Source: Tannerellaceae bacterium
GTDB taxonomy: Bacteria; Bacteroidota; Bacteroidia; Bacteroidales; Tannerellaceae
NCBI GenBank assembly: GCA_031267205.1
Contig: JAIRZN010000143.1
Coordinates: forward strand, 1-16,986
Reading direction: 5' to 3'
DNA: 16,986 nucleotides
Position 1 is the first letter of the stretch. Every line of letters starts with the position of its first letter. Below, piece by piece: positions 7,036-14,237 of the stretch. The notes under the pieces are model-generated. The model worked only from the letters and a program-made list of their open reading frames with translations. It was not told where the DNA came from and searched no databases. The position numbers were made by a program, and so were the translations under genes.

Positions 7036-7566
7036 ATGAGCAGGGAGACTTTATACAGGTATATATATGTTGCGGCGGCAGTGGTTTGCCTTATGTTCGC
7101 CTCGTCGTGCGGAGTAAGGAGGATTCCGGCAGGTAAAAATACTCCGGTGGAGCTGTCGCGACGGCTCGGTTTACGTGTTACGGATAAGGATAACCTCAAG
7201 CTGTACGCTGCGGCAGCCGACTGGATGGGTGCGCCTTACCGCTTCGGCGGCGCTTCAAGGCGCGGCGTCGACTGTTCGGGCTTCGCCGTCATTATTTACA
7301 AGGAAGTATACGGCAAACGCCTCTCCGCCTCTTCCGAAGGCATACTCAGGAACAATTGCAAAAGGATAAAACGCGCCGGTTTACGCGAGGGCGACCTTGT
7401 TTTCTTCCGCACGGACGGCGGGAGCAAGAAGACTCCCAACCATGTAGGCGTCTATCTCAAGAACGGCAAGTTCGTGCACGCAAGCACATCGCGCGGCGTC
7501 GTCGTCGCAGGCCTCAGCGAGCCTTACTACCTGCGCGCCTGGATTACGGGCGGGCGTGTGAAGTGA
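7036..7566 (+). CDS. NlpC/P60 family lipoprotein, cell-wall endopeptidase
   Basis: A predicted lipid-anchored cysteine peptidase that cleaves peptide bonds in peptidoglycan stems. From the ATG at 7036 the product has 176 residues: a short basic start, a hydrophobic stretch, and a lipoprotein signal ending FASSC with lipidated Cys25. The NlpC/P60 domain covers about 52-172. Catalytic residues are visible: Cys80 in VDCSGF, His136 in NHVGVYL and His148 in FVHAS; REGDLVFF precedes the first His as in the family. A TTG at 7012 would add eight residues but spoils the lipoprotein signal and overlaps the -7 box. It is compact, with one catalytic domain and no LysM or SH3 domain. It is the first gene rightward from the 42-bp array; pepT has its own promoter box, so it is probably monocistronic. 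Confidence 0.93.
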   Translation: MSRETLYRYIYVAAAVVCLMFASSCGVRRIPAGKNTPVELSRRLGLRVTDKDNLKLYAAAADWMGAPYRFGGASRRGVDCSGFAVIIYKEVYGKRLSASSEGILRNNCKRIKRAGLREGDLVFFRTDGGSKKTPNHVGVYLKNGKFVHASTSRGVVVAGLSEPYYLRAWITGGRVK

Positions 7567-7610
7567 GGTAAAGACAAGACAGGCCCAAGCCGTGATTCAC
7601 TATTATAATG

Positions 7611-7618
7611 TATATTTG
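7611..7618 (+). promoter_or_regulatory. -7 box of pepT-gcvT
   Basis: TATATTTG matches TAnnTTTG exactly, 23 bases before the pepT ATG at 7642, implying a leader of about 16-18 bases. No strong TTTG is seen upstream. Confidence 0.5.
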
Positions 7619-7641
7619 CGTTCCAAAAAGAAACAGAGCTT

Positions 7642-8871
7642 ATGAACCTTACGGAACGCTTTTTGAAATACGCCTCCTTCGATACGCAATCGGATGAGGC
7701 ATCGACGACGACGCCGAGCTCCCGCGGACAACGCATCCTTGCGGAAGAAATAGCAAATGAACTTCGCGGAACGGGTATGCAGGACATCACGCTGGACGAT
7801 AACGGCTACCTCATGGCCACGCTGCCGTCGAACTCGCCGGAGGAGATTCCCGTAATCGGATTTATCGCCCACCTCGATACCAGCCCCGACATGTCCGGCA
7901 AGGGCGTCGCTCCCCGTATAGTAAAATACAGCGGAGGCGACATCATGCTAAGTCCGCCCTCAGCCGCCGGCCCTGTCGAGAACCCCGCCATCCTGTCGCC
8001 CGACGTATTCCCGGAACTCAACAAGTACATCGGGCAGGAGATCATCGTGACCGACGGCTCCACACTACTCGGAGCCGACGACAAGGCAGGGATCGCCGCC
8101 ATCGTCTCGGCCATGCAGTACCTGTGCGAGAACCCGGAGGTAAAGCACGGCGCCGTCCGCATAGCCTTTACACCCGACGAAGAGATCGGGCGCGGGGCGG
8201 ACCGCTTCGACGTGGAACGCTTCGGCTGCCGGTGGGCGTATACCGTCGACGGCGGCGAGGTCGGCGAACTGGAGTACGAGAACTTCAATGCAGCCGTCGC
8301 CCGCGTAACCTTCAAGGGGTTGAACGTTCATCCGGGCACGGCGAAGGGCAAGATGCGCAACGCCGGTCTTATGGCCGCAGAGTTCGCCGCCCTCATGCCC
8401 GAAGAGATGCGGCCTGAACGAACCGAAGGCTATGAAGGCTTCTACCACTTAGTCGACATCAGCGGCAATGTAGAAGAAGCCACGCTCACTTACCTCATCC
8501 GCGAGCACGACCGCGCCCGTTTCGAGGCCTGCAAGGAGCTCCTTCGCACGCTATGCGGCCGTATGAGCGCCGGGCGGCCCGGAAGCGTCGCCGTACATAT
8601 AAAGGATCAGTACTATAACATGAGCGAGGTGATAAAGCAAAACATGCACGCCGTCCGCATAGCCTCCGAAGCTATGGAAGCGATAGGCATAACCCCCGTC
8701 GTCAAGCCCATACGCGGAGGGACGGACGGCGCCCGCCTATCGTTCATGGGCCTGCCCTGCCCCAACCTATTTGCAGGAGGGCACAACTTCCACAGCCGCT
8801 ACGAATACCTCCCCGTAAGGTCGCTCGAACTATGCAAACAAACAATAATCAAAATAATAGAGTTGTTATGA
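7642..8871 (+). CDS. pepT: peptidase T (tripeptide aminopeptidase)
   Basis: Cytoplasmic dizinc M20 peptidase that removes the N-terminal residue from tripeptides, a last step in peptide use. The 409 residues match family length and carry the expected sites: AHLDTSPD with His77 and catalytic Asp79, GADDKAG with bridging Asp146, PDEEIGRG with catalytic Glu180 and ligand Glu181, TVDGGEVGE with Asp203, and the C-terminal FAGGHNFHSRYE block with the last His ligand (His381 or His384). IRGGTDGARLSFMG is the typical M20 motif before it. The stop codon overlaps the gcvT start (ATGA at 8868-8871), so the two genes are translationally coupled. High-GC codon use resembles its neighbours. Confidence 0.97.
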   Translation: MNLTERFLKYASFDTQSDEASTTTPSSRGQRILAEEIANELRGTGMQDITLDDNGYLMATLPSNSPEEIPVIGFIAHLDTSPDMSGKGVAPRIVKYSGGDIMLSPPSAAGPVENPAILSPDVFPELNKYIGQEIIVTDGSTLLGADDKAGIAAIVSAMQYLCENPEVKHGAVRIAFTPDEEIGRGADRFDVERFGCRWAYTVDGGEVGELEYENFNAAVARVTFKGLNVHPGTAKGKMRNAGLMAAEFAALMPEEMRPERTEGYEGFYHLVDISGNVEEATLTYLIREHDRARFEACKELLRTLCGRMSAGRPGSVAVHIKDQYYNMSEVIKQNMHAVRIASEAMEAIGITPVVKPIRGGTDGARLSFMGLPCPNLFAGGHNFHSRYEYLPVRSLELCKQTIIKIIELL

Positions 8872-9959
8872 ACAAGACACCATTCACAGACGTGCACATA
8901 GCCTTAGGCGCCAAGATGCACGAATTTGCCGGCTACTATATGCCGATAGAATACACCGGCATCATCGACGAACACCTTGCGGTATGTAAAAGCGTAGGCG
9001 TGTTCGACGTCTCCCACATGGGAGAGTTCACCGTCAAAGGTCCGGGAGCTCTGGACTTTATACAGAGCGTAACATCGAACGACGCCTCCGTCCTCAGTAT
9101 CGGCAAGGCCCAGTACACCTGCTTCCCGAACGACAAAGGCGGCATTGTAGACGACCTGCTGGTCTACCGCTTAGGCGTTGAGGAATACATGCTTGTCGTG
9201 AACGCCGGCAATATCAACAAAGATTGGGAGTGGTGCACATCCCACAACACCGCCGGTGCGATATTGGAGAACATATCAGGCGACGTCGCCCAGTTGGCCG
9301 TGCAAGGGCCTAAGGCCATGCGAACGCTTCAAGCGCTGACTAAGGTCGACCTTGCGTCCATTCCCTACTACTCCTTCGTCAGGGGCGAGTTAGCCTGGAG
9401 CAAAGACGTCCTCATCTCCAACACCGGCTACACAGGCGCCGGAGGATTTGAGCTATACTTCCGCCCCGGCGACGCCCTGACGATATGGAACGCCCTCATT
9501 GAGGCAGGCCGCACGGAAGGCATCAAGCCCATAGGTCTCGGCGCGCGCGACACGCTACGCCTGGAGATGTGCTTCTGCCTGTACGGGAACGACATCGACG
9601 ACACGACATCACCCCTCGAAGCCGGTCTGGGCTGGATAACAAAGTTCACCGAAGGTAAGGACTTCGTCAACCGCGCCTCGCTCGAACGTCAGAAGCAAGA
9701 AGGCGTAAGTCGCCGGCTATGCGCTTTTGAGATGATAGACAAAGGCATTCCCCGCCACGGTTATGAACTGTACGATGTGGAAGGCGTAGCGGCAGGCATC
9801 GTTACCTCAGGCACCATGTCTCCGATGTTGAAAAAAGGTATCGGCATGGGCTACATCAAGACCGCGCACGCCCGTCCGGGAACGGAGATATACGTCCGCA
9901 TCCGCAACAAAGACCTTAAGGCAGTCGTAGTCAAAGGCCCATTCAGAAAGCAAAGATAA
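8868..9959 (+). CDS. gcvT: glycine cleavage system T protein (aminomethyltransferase)
   Basis: GcvT moves the methylene group from the aminomethyl-lipoyl H protein to tetrahydrofolate, releasing ammonia, in the glycine cleavage complex. The ATG at 8868 overlaps the pepT stop and gives 363 residues, normal for the family. Hallmarks are FAGYYMPIEYTGIIDEHLAV at the N-terminus, VFDVSHMGEF, GGIVDDLLVYR with the folate-contacting Asp95/96, NTGYTGAGGFELY, GLGARDTLRLE and the C-terminal TSGTMSPMLKKGIGMGYI. The frame is open 12 codons further upstream, but those residues lie inside pepT and do not belong to the family. Other gcv genes (H, P, lipoyl enzymes) are not in the window. Its last 17 bases overlap the convergent nitroreductase gene. 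Confidence 0.97.
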   Translation: MNKTPFTDVHIALGAKMHEFAGYYMPIEYTGIIDEHLAVCKSVGVFDVSHMGEFTVKGPGALDFIQSVTSNDASVLSIGKAQYTCFPNDKGGIVDDLLVYRLGVEEYMLVVNAGNINKDWEWCTSHNTAGAILENISGDVAQLAVQGPKAMRTLQALTKVDLASIPYYSFVRGELAWSKDVLISNTGYTGAGGFELYFRPGDALTIWNALIEAGRTEGIKPIGLGARDTLRLEMCFCLYGNDIDDTTSPLEAGLGWITKFTEGKDFVNRASLERQKQEGVSRRLCAFEMIDKGIPRHGYELYDVEGVAAGIVTSGTMSPMLKKGIGMGYIKTAHARPGTEIYVRIRNKDLKAVVVKGPFRKQR

Positions 9960-10464
9960 TCTCCTCCACCGACTTCCGTATCTTGGCGGTTGCGGCGAAC
10001 AGACCCGGATCGGCAGGGTATCCTATCGGGATAATAGCGACAGGCTCTACCGTTCCGGGCAGATTGAAGGCTCCGGCCACAAACGGAGCGTCGAAATGAC
10101 AGATGATACACGTACCCAGACCCTGTTCCGTCGCGGCCAGGCAGATGTGTTCCGCTATGATGCCGGCGTCTACATCCAAGTGATCCTTACCATCCGCCGG
10201 GCGTTTCCACGACCGGGCATGGTCGCCGCATACGACAATAAACAATGGCGCCGGCTTTATCCATTCCCGCGCATAGACGGCATCATGCAATTTCTTTCGC
10301 CCATCCTGCGAAACCACGACTAAGAGGCGCCATGGCTGGTAATTACACGCCGACGGAGCGAGGCGCGCTACTTCAAGGATGTATCCGAGCTTCTCCCCTT
10401 CGACGGGAGCAGGGCTGTATTGACGGATAGAGCAGCGTTTGCGAGCGAGTTCGAGTGTATTCAT
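9943..10464 (-). CDS. nitroreductase family protein (FMN-dependent)
   Basis: A small NAD(P)H-dependent flavoprotein of the nitroreductase superfamily, usually a dimer; the real substrate cannot be told from sequence. In 173 residues it shows the FMN-phosphate motif RKRCSIRQYS near the start (Arg10, Ser12, Arg14), SACNYQPWRLLVV (38-50) around the flavin ring, the helix DAGIIAEHICLAATEQGLGTC (99-119), and PIGYP (146-150), all standard positions. The start codon at 10464 overlaps the glycosyltransferase stop by four bases, so the two are translationally coupled. In some Bacteroides genomes, from memory, dihydroorotase follows the DUF4199-glycosyltransferase pair; here the nitroreductase takes that place. 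The 3' end overlaps convergent gcvT by 17 bases. Confidence 0.93.
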   Translation of the reverse strand: MNTLELARKRCSIRQYSPAPVEGEKLGYILEVARLAPSACNYQPWRLLVVVSQDGRKKLHDAVYAREWIKPAPLFIVVCGDHARSWKRPADGKDHLDVDAGIIAEHICLAATEQGLGTCIICHFDAPFVAGAFNLPGTVEPVAIIPIGYPADPGLFAATAKIRKSVEEIIFAF

Positions 10465-11408
10465 ATCTCTGTTTCTATTTGATAGTGATTTCGTTTAATT
10501 GAGTTCCTTGAGATCAGTTCCCCCAGGAAGCCTGCAAGGAAGAGTTGTGTGCCGAGAATCATCCCCGTAAGCGAGATGTAGAAAAAGGGCGAGTTAGTGA
10601 CTAAAGGCCGCAAGTCTCCCTCGAAGATAGAGATCATCTTCATCGTAAGCACATAAACTAAGGCCGCGAAGCCTATGAAGAACATCACACTGCCCCAAAG
10701 ACCGAAGAAGTGCATCGGCTTCTTACCGAACTTGGACGTAAACCATAGTGTGATTAAGTCGAGGTAGCCGTTAACGAAGCGGTTCAGCCCGTACTTGGTA
10801 TGTCCGTACTTACGCGCCTGATGCTGCACGACCTTTTCCCCGATCTTGTTGAAGCCCGCTATCTTTGCCAAGTAGGGGATGTATCGGTGCATGTCGTTGT
10901 ATACCTCTATGTTTTTGACTACAACATTCCTGTAAGCCTTCAGCCCGCAGTTGAAGTCATGGAGTTTCACGCCTGAGAATTTGCGCGCTGTGGCGTTGAA
11001 GAGCTTGGTCGGGATCGTTTTCGACAGTGGGTCGTAGCGTTTCCTCTTCCAGCCGGAGACCAGGTCGTAGCCTTCCTCCATTATCATGCGGTAAAGCTCC
11101 GGTATCTCTTCGGGGCTGTCCTGGAGGTCGGCGTCCATAGTTATTATTACATCTCCCTGTACGCGCTGGAATCCGCAGTGAAGGGCCGGCGACTTGCCGT
11201 AATTGCGGCGGAACTTAACGCCCTTCACTGCGGGCGACTTCTTCCGCAATTCTTCGATGATCTCCCAGGAGCCATCAGTACTCCCGTCGCATATAAAGAT
11301 GATTTCGTATGTGAAGTTGTGAAGACTCATCACCTTCTCTATCCATGCGTATAATTCCGGGAGGGATTCCGCTTCGTTGTATAGCGGGATGACAATTGAT
11401 ATATCCAT
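10461..11408 (-). CDS. family 2 glycosyltransferase, DPM1/ArnC-like, membrane-anchored
   Basis: A GT-A fold inverting transferase likely to move a sugar from a nucleotide donor to a polyprenyl phosphate at the inner membrane. The 315 residues contain the nucleotide-binding start SIVIPLYNEAESLPELY, DGSTDGS (41-47), the metal-binding DAD (92-94) in TMDADLQDSPEE, the acceptor-side block around FNCGLKAYR (152-160), and two C-terminal membrane helices (about 232-257 and 275-297), the usual ArnC/DpsC layout. The start is the third of three ATGs in a 14-bp triplication (11405-11446); only this one opens a long frame. It sits between DUF4199, which ends 30 bases upstream, and the overlapping nitroreductase gene. 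The sugar and product are not decided by sequence. Confidence 0.93.
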   Translation of the reverse strand: MDISIVIPLYNEAESLPELYAWIEKVMSLHNFTYEIIFICDGSTDGSWEIIEELRKKSPAVKGVKFRRNYGKSPALHCGFQRVQGDVIITMDADLQDSPEEIPELYRMIMEEGYDLVSGWKRKRYDPLSKTIPTKLFNATARKFSGVKLHDFNCGLKAYRNVVVKNIEVYNDMHRYIPYLAKIAGFNKIGEKVVQHQARKYGHTKYGLNRFVNGYLDLITLWFTSKFGKKPMHFFGLWGSVMFFIGFAALVYVLTMKMISIFEGDLRPLVTNSPFFYISLTGMILGTQLFLAGFLGELISRNSIKRNHYQIETEI

Positions 11409-11446
11409 GTTTATAGTTCCATGTTTACAGTTCCATGTTTATAGCT
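11405..11446 (-). repeat. three 14-bp direct repeats over the DUF4199 stop and glycosyltransferase start
   Basis: Units at 11405-11418, 11419-11432 and 11433-11446 are nearly identical (minus-strand form AACTATAAACATGG, differing at one or two bases). Every copy contains ATAAACATGG or GTAAACATGG, so the stop of DUF4199 and the start of the glycosyltransferase lie in the first and last copies. The first two ATGs open only the four-codon frame Met-Glu-Leu-stop. Confidence 0.85.
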
Positions 11447-11939
11447 TTTTACCGCATAACAGCGCGGCCACCGGCAAGGAGAACAGTATGCCGTAGAATA
11501 CGTTTGTAAATATGCCCTGTATAGCCATGCGTATAGGCGTAAGGTACGGCATTTTCAGCATAGCGTCTTCCGCCTGCGGAGTGAGTTCCCTAACTATAGA
11601 CATAGCCATATCGGCAACGTTGTCCAAGTATCCCGCAGGTGCGAGGTAGGCGTAAAATACATAATGTAACAGCGAGACAATAAGCGCAGCGAAGAAATAA
11701 AGCAACACCCCATACTGCCAGGCTTGGAAAAAGCTGATTCGTTTCCCTGCCATAAGCCTGTACACATTGGTAAACACATAAGCGAATACGATAGTGAGTG
11801 GAGTAAGCGCCCAATAAACAATATTTACGGAAGGATTAGTAACGCCCCAGACAAAAAAAAGATATTTCACGACCCAGAAAACACCGAGAAATAAGCCGTG
11901 AAACATCGCACTCCTTAATAACAGTCCTCTGTTCTCCAT
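11439..11939 (-). CDS. DUF4199 family inner-membrane protein
   Basis: A 166-residue integral membrane protein of the DUF4199 family, widespread in Bacteroidetes and without known function. Four hydrophobic segments are visible at about 11-31, 40-61, 75-98 and 138-161, with a short polar loop after the third. The family-typical features are an aromatic-rich first helix after a short polar start, the basic GKRISFFQAWQYG turn before the third helix, and an extramembrane stretch before the fourth. It starts at an ATG at 11939, 22 bases after tRNA-Thr, with no promoter box between, so it probably lies on the transcript started at the ffs promoter. Neighbouring DUF4199 and polyprenyl-phosphate-type glycosyltransferase genes are a recurring pair in Bacteroidales, which suggests a shared envelope role, by inference only. 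Confidence 0.88.
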   Translation of the reverse strand: MENRGLLLRSAMFHGLFLGVFWVVKYLFFVWGVTNPSVNIVYWALTPLTIVFAYVFTNVYRLMAGKRISFFQAWQYGVLLYFFAALIVSLLHYVFYAYLAPAGYLDNVADMAMSIVRELTPQAEDAMLKMPYLTPIRMAIQGIFTNVFYGILFSLPVAALLCGKKL

Positions 11940-11961
11940 AAAAAGGGTATTACTCGTTTCG

Positions 11962-12035
11962 AGCCTCTTGTCGGATTCGAACCAACGACCCCGAGATTAC
12001 AAATCACGTGCTCTGGCCAACTGAGCTAAAGAGGC
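11962..12035 (-). tRNA. tRNA-Thr (anticodon TGT)
   Basis: The minus strand folds as a 74-base cloverleaf: acceptor GCCTCTT with AAGAGGC, D-arm GCTC/GAGC, anticodon loop TTTGTAA with TGT at 12001-11999, and T-arm GTTGG-TTCGAAT-CCGAC. The anticodon stem has one T-T mismatch at the middle pair. CCA is not encoded. It reads ACA codons, and lies four bases after the SRP RNA. Confidence 0.95.
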
Positions 12036-12039
12036 GGAT

Positions 12040-12136
12040 GGGTAAGCTTACTACATCGCGCAGCTACAACCTGCGTACCCTTGCTGCCGTCAAGCCCTGG
12101 GGGATTCCGAGGGAGCGTGCCGTATAGGACTTACCC
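12040..12136 (-). ncRNA. ffs: small bacterial signal recognition particle RNA (4.5S type)
   Basis: A 97-base RNA whose ends pair (GGGTAAG with CTTACCC). The conserved tip of domain IV is present: CCCAGG, then the three-pair stem GCT/GGC closed by the tetraloop TGAC, then AGCAAGGG, followed by the conserved TGTAGCTG segment. It binds Ffh and guides membrane protein insertion. The loop is of the URRC type rather than GGAA as in Escherichia coli. A perfect promoter lies six bases upstream of the predicted 5' end. Confidence 0.88.
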
Positions 12137-12141
12137 GGATG

Positions 12142-12172
12142 CAAAAGTAGCTATTTTTCTTTATCTTCCAAA
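12142..12172 (-). promoter_or_regulatory. ffs promoter (TTTG-N19-TACTTTTG)
   Basis: On the minus strand TTTG (12172-12169), a 19-base spacer and TACTTTTG (12149-12142) give a perfect match to the Bacteroidetes housekeeping promoter. The start predicted six bases after the -7 box coincides with the 5' end of the SRP RNA at 12136. It is the best promoter in the window and probably also drives tRNA-Thr and the genes beyond. Confidence 0.85.
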
Positions 12173-12194
12173 TGTGGGCGGAGTGATTTTTCAT

Positions 12195-12202
12195 TACTTT
12201 TG
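12195..12202 (+). promoter_or_regulatory. -7 box of the DUF5020-alginate_exp-uup run
   Basis: TACTTTTG matches TAnnTTTG, 28 bases before the ATG at 12231. The likely -33 is TGTG at 12173-12176 (18-base spacer, one mismatch), which directly abuts the -33 box of the divergent ffs promoter. Confidence 0.55.
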
Positions 12203-12230
12203 CTCCCTCAACCCTCAAACAGCAAAAGAA

Positions 12231-12947
12231 ATGAACGGATTTTCACGCTTGATCACTATGTTTATCACAATGACGGCCGCGTATGCCTCAGGCTCCGTAG
12301 CGCAAAACGTACAGTTGCATTACGACTTCGGCAGCGCTCTATACGACAAGGACTATGCCTCGCGGCCCGTGCTCACGTCGACCGTCGAGATGTTTAAGCC
12401 CGACGCCTGGGGTAGTACTTTCTTCTTTATAGACATGGACTATACAGCCTACGGGATAAGTTCCGGGTACTGGGAAATAGCTCGCGAGTTCAGCTTCAAG
12501 CATAGTCCCTTCTCATTGCACGTGGAATATAACGGCGGGCTGGCGTACTACTTCGGACTTAATAACGCCTACCTCGGCGGGGGAACATATACATATAATA
12601 ATGTAGACTTCAGCCGTGGATTCTCACTGAGCGCTATGTATAAGTATATACAGAAACACGAGGAGCCGCACAACTTCCAGCTTACGGCAACGTGGTATCT
12701 GAACTTCGGCGCAGACGGCCTCTTTACGTTCTCAGGCTTCGCCGACTGGTGGCGTGAGAAAAGCGTCGTTGGCGACTTTGTCTTCTTAGCCGAGCCGCAG
12801 TTTTGGCTGAACTTGAACAGGCTAAAGCGCATCGACGACAACTTCCGCCTTAGCATAGGCGGAGAGGTGGAGTTGACGAACGACTTCGCCATGCGCAACG
12901 GTTTCTACGCCATACCGACGCTGGGCATAAAGTGGACCTTCAATTGA
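12231..12947 (+). CDS. DUF5020 family outer-membrane barrel protein
   Basis: A 238-residue exported protein starting at the ATG at 12231, after an A-rich AAAAGAA stretch. Residues 1-25 form a signal peptide ending ASGSVAQ, followed directly by NVQLHYDFGSALY. The remainder is a series of amphipathic strands with many aromatic residues (for example FFFIDMDYTAYG, GGLAYYFGL, FADWWREKSV), ending with ALIGIKWTFN-like strand IPTLGIKWTFN, as expected for a beta-barrel inserted by BAM. I assign it to DUF5020, a Bacteroidetes family that to my recollection resembles the nucleoside channel Tsx. Substrate unknown. An open frame continues 150 bases upstream through the SRP RNA and its promoter and is not coding. 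The alginate_exp gene starts four bases after the stop, so the two are an operon. Confidence 0.85.
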   Translation: MNGFSRLITMFITMTAAYASGSVAQNVQLHYDFGSALYDKDYASRPVLTSTVEMFKPDAWGSTFFFIDMDYTAYGISSGYWEIAREFSFKHSPFSLHVEYNGGLAYYFGLNNAYLGGGTYTYNNVDFSRGFSLSAMYKYIQKHEEPHNFQLTATWYLNFGADGLFTFSGFADWWREKSVVGDFVFLAEPQFWLNLNRLKRIDDNFRLSIGGEVELTNDFAMRNGFYAIPTLGIKWTFN

Positions 12948-12951
12948 ACCG

Positions 12952-14205
12952 ATGAAGTTTCATCGCTGCATACTCGCCTGCATTCTCTTCGTCCCGGCTA
13001 TGCTCGTGGGGCAGGCGCCGGGCATTAATGGGGAGATACGCTCACGCATCGAGTACAGGGACGGCTTCCGTAAACCGCTCGCCGATACGCTGCGACCGGC
13101 TACGGTCGGTTCGCTACGGACGCGCATACAGTTCGACTACTCATACGACAGGATCAAGACAAAGATCATCCTGCAAGACGCACGCATCTACGGACAGACG
13201 GGGCCGGCCGATACTCGCAACTCATTAGGCGTATACGAGGCCTGGGGCAGCTATGCGCTTACGCCGCACCTCTCCTTCACGATCGGAAGGCAGGGAATAG
13301 AGTACGACGATATTCGCCTGTTCACCTTAGCCAACTGGAGCCAGACGGGGCGCGCTCACGATATGGCGTTGCTCAAGTACGAATCGCCCAGCCTGTTCAA
13401 CCTGCACGTAGGAGGGGCCTGGAATAATAGCGGCGATGATGAAAGCGAGACGGTTTATGCGGTTGAGAAAAGCTACAAGTCTCTCGCCTACGTATGGTTC
13501 GGCAAATCGCTCAGGTGGTGGAACGTCAGCGCAATATGGATCAACGACGCCTTCGACATGCCGGCTCATGATTACGGCGTTGGAGGAGCTATGCGCAGGT
13601 CGTTCCGCAATACGCTGGGCGGGAATATCGGACTGGGCGATGAGGCGTATCCGGCCTCGCTATACGCAACGGGGTATTACCAGTTCGGTCACGATGTATA
13701 TGGCGCTATGCTCGACGCTTACCTCTTGGCGGTGAACATTAAATATAGGGAGGATGCGTGGAATGTCGTCGCCGGAGCCGACTACTTCTCAGGCTCGACG
13801 CCGGAGGATATACGCAACGGCAAGAACAGGACATTCAACAAGCTATACGGTAGCAACAACTCCTTTAACGGCATGATGGAATACTGGATAACGCCGCCTG
13901 TCGAGGGCTTGTGCGACCTGTACGGGGCCGTAACTGTTCGCCTGTTTCCGGGATTCGACGCGAACGCCGCCTTCCATTCCTTCTCCACAGTAAAACATCT
14001 TCCGGGTACGGATAAAAAGAACATAGGGGCGGAGACTGACCTGACGCTTAATTACGCCCTATCGCCGCAATTATCCCTTCAGGGCGGGTGGAGCGTATAC
14101 TTCGGAAACGCAGGGACGGACTTGCTCAAGGGGCCGGATACGCGCTTCCCGCACTGGGGATACGTCATGCTGACGTTCAAGCCTCAACTGACGCCTGCCA
14201 AGTGA
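12952..14205 (+). CDS. alginate-export family outer-membrane porin
   Basis: A 417-residue protein with a signal peptide (MKFHRCILACILFVPAMLVGQ) and a large beta-barrel of the Alginate_exp type. In Pseudomonas the founding member AlgE exports alginate; Bacteroidales relatives are uncharacterised and need not handle alginate, and no alginate synthesis gene is in the window. Family-like features near the start are GEIRSRIEYRDGF, LRTRIQFDYSYDRIKTKIILQDARIYGQ and LGVYEAWGSYALTPHLSFTIGRQGIEYDDIRLF, the arginine-rich strands that line the pore in this family. The last strand ends WGYVMLTFKPQL. It follows the DUF5020 gene by four bases and is probably co-translated with it; the ABC-F gene begins 32 bases downstream without a visible promoter. 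Confidence 0.87.
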   Translation: MKFHRCILACILFVPAMLVGQAPGINGEIRSRIEYRDGFRKPLADTLRPATVGSLRTRIQFDYSYDRIKTKIILQDARIYGQTGPADTRNSLGVYEAWGSYALTPHLSFTIGRQGIEYDDIRLFTLANWSQTGRAHDMALLKYESPSLFNLHVGGAWNNSGDDESETVYAVEKSYKSLAYVWFGKSLRWWNVSAIWINDAFDMPAHDYGVGGAMRRSFRNTLGGNIGLGDEAYPASLYATGYYQFGHDVYGAMLDAYLLAVNIKYREDAWNVVAGADYFSGSTPEDIRNGKNRTFNKLYGSNNSFNGMMEYWITPPVEGLCDLYGAVTVRLFPGFDANAAFHSFSTVKHLPGTDKKNIGAETDLTLNYALSPQLSLQGGWSVYFGNAGTDLLKGPDTRFPHWGYVMLTFKPQLTPAK

Positions 14206-14237
14206 CATCTATCTCTCATTCAATCTACCTTAGACAC

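Noticed and set aside
12081..12230. N-terminal extension of the DUF5020 gene
   Set aside because: It would translate the antisense of the SRP RNA and its promoter and hides the signal peptide.
14088..14237. N-terminal extension of uup
   Set aside because: It overlaps the alginate_exp gene and precedes the family-typical N-terminus at 14238.
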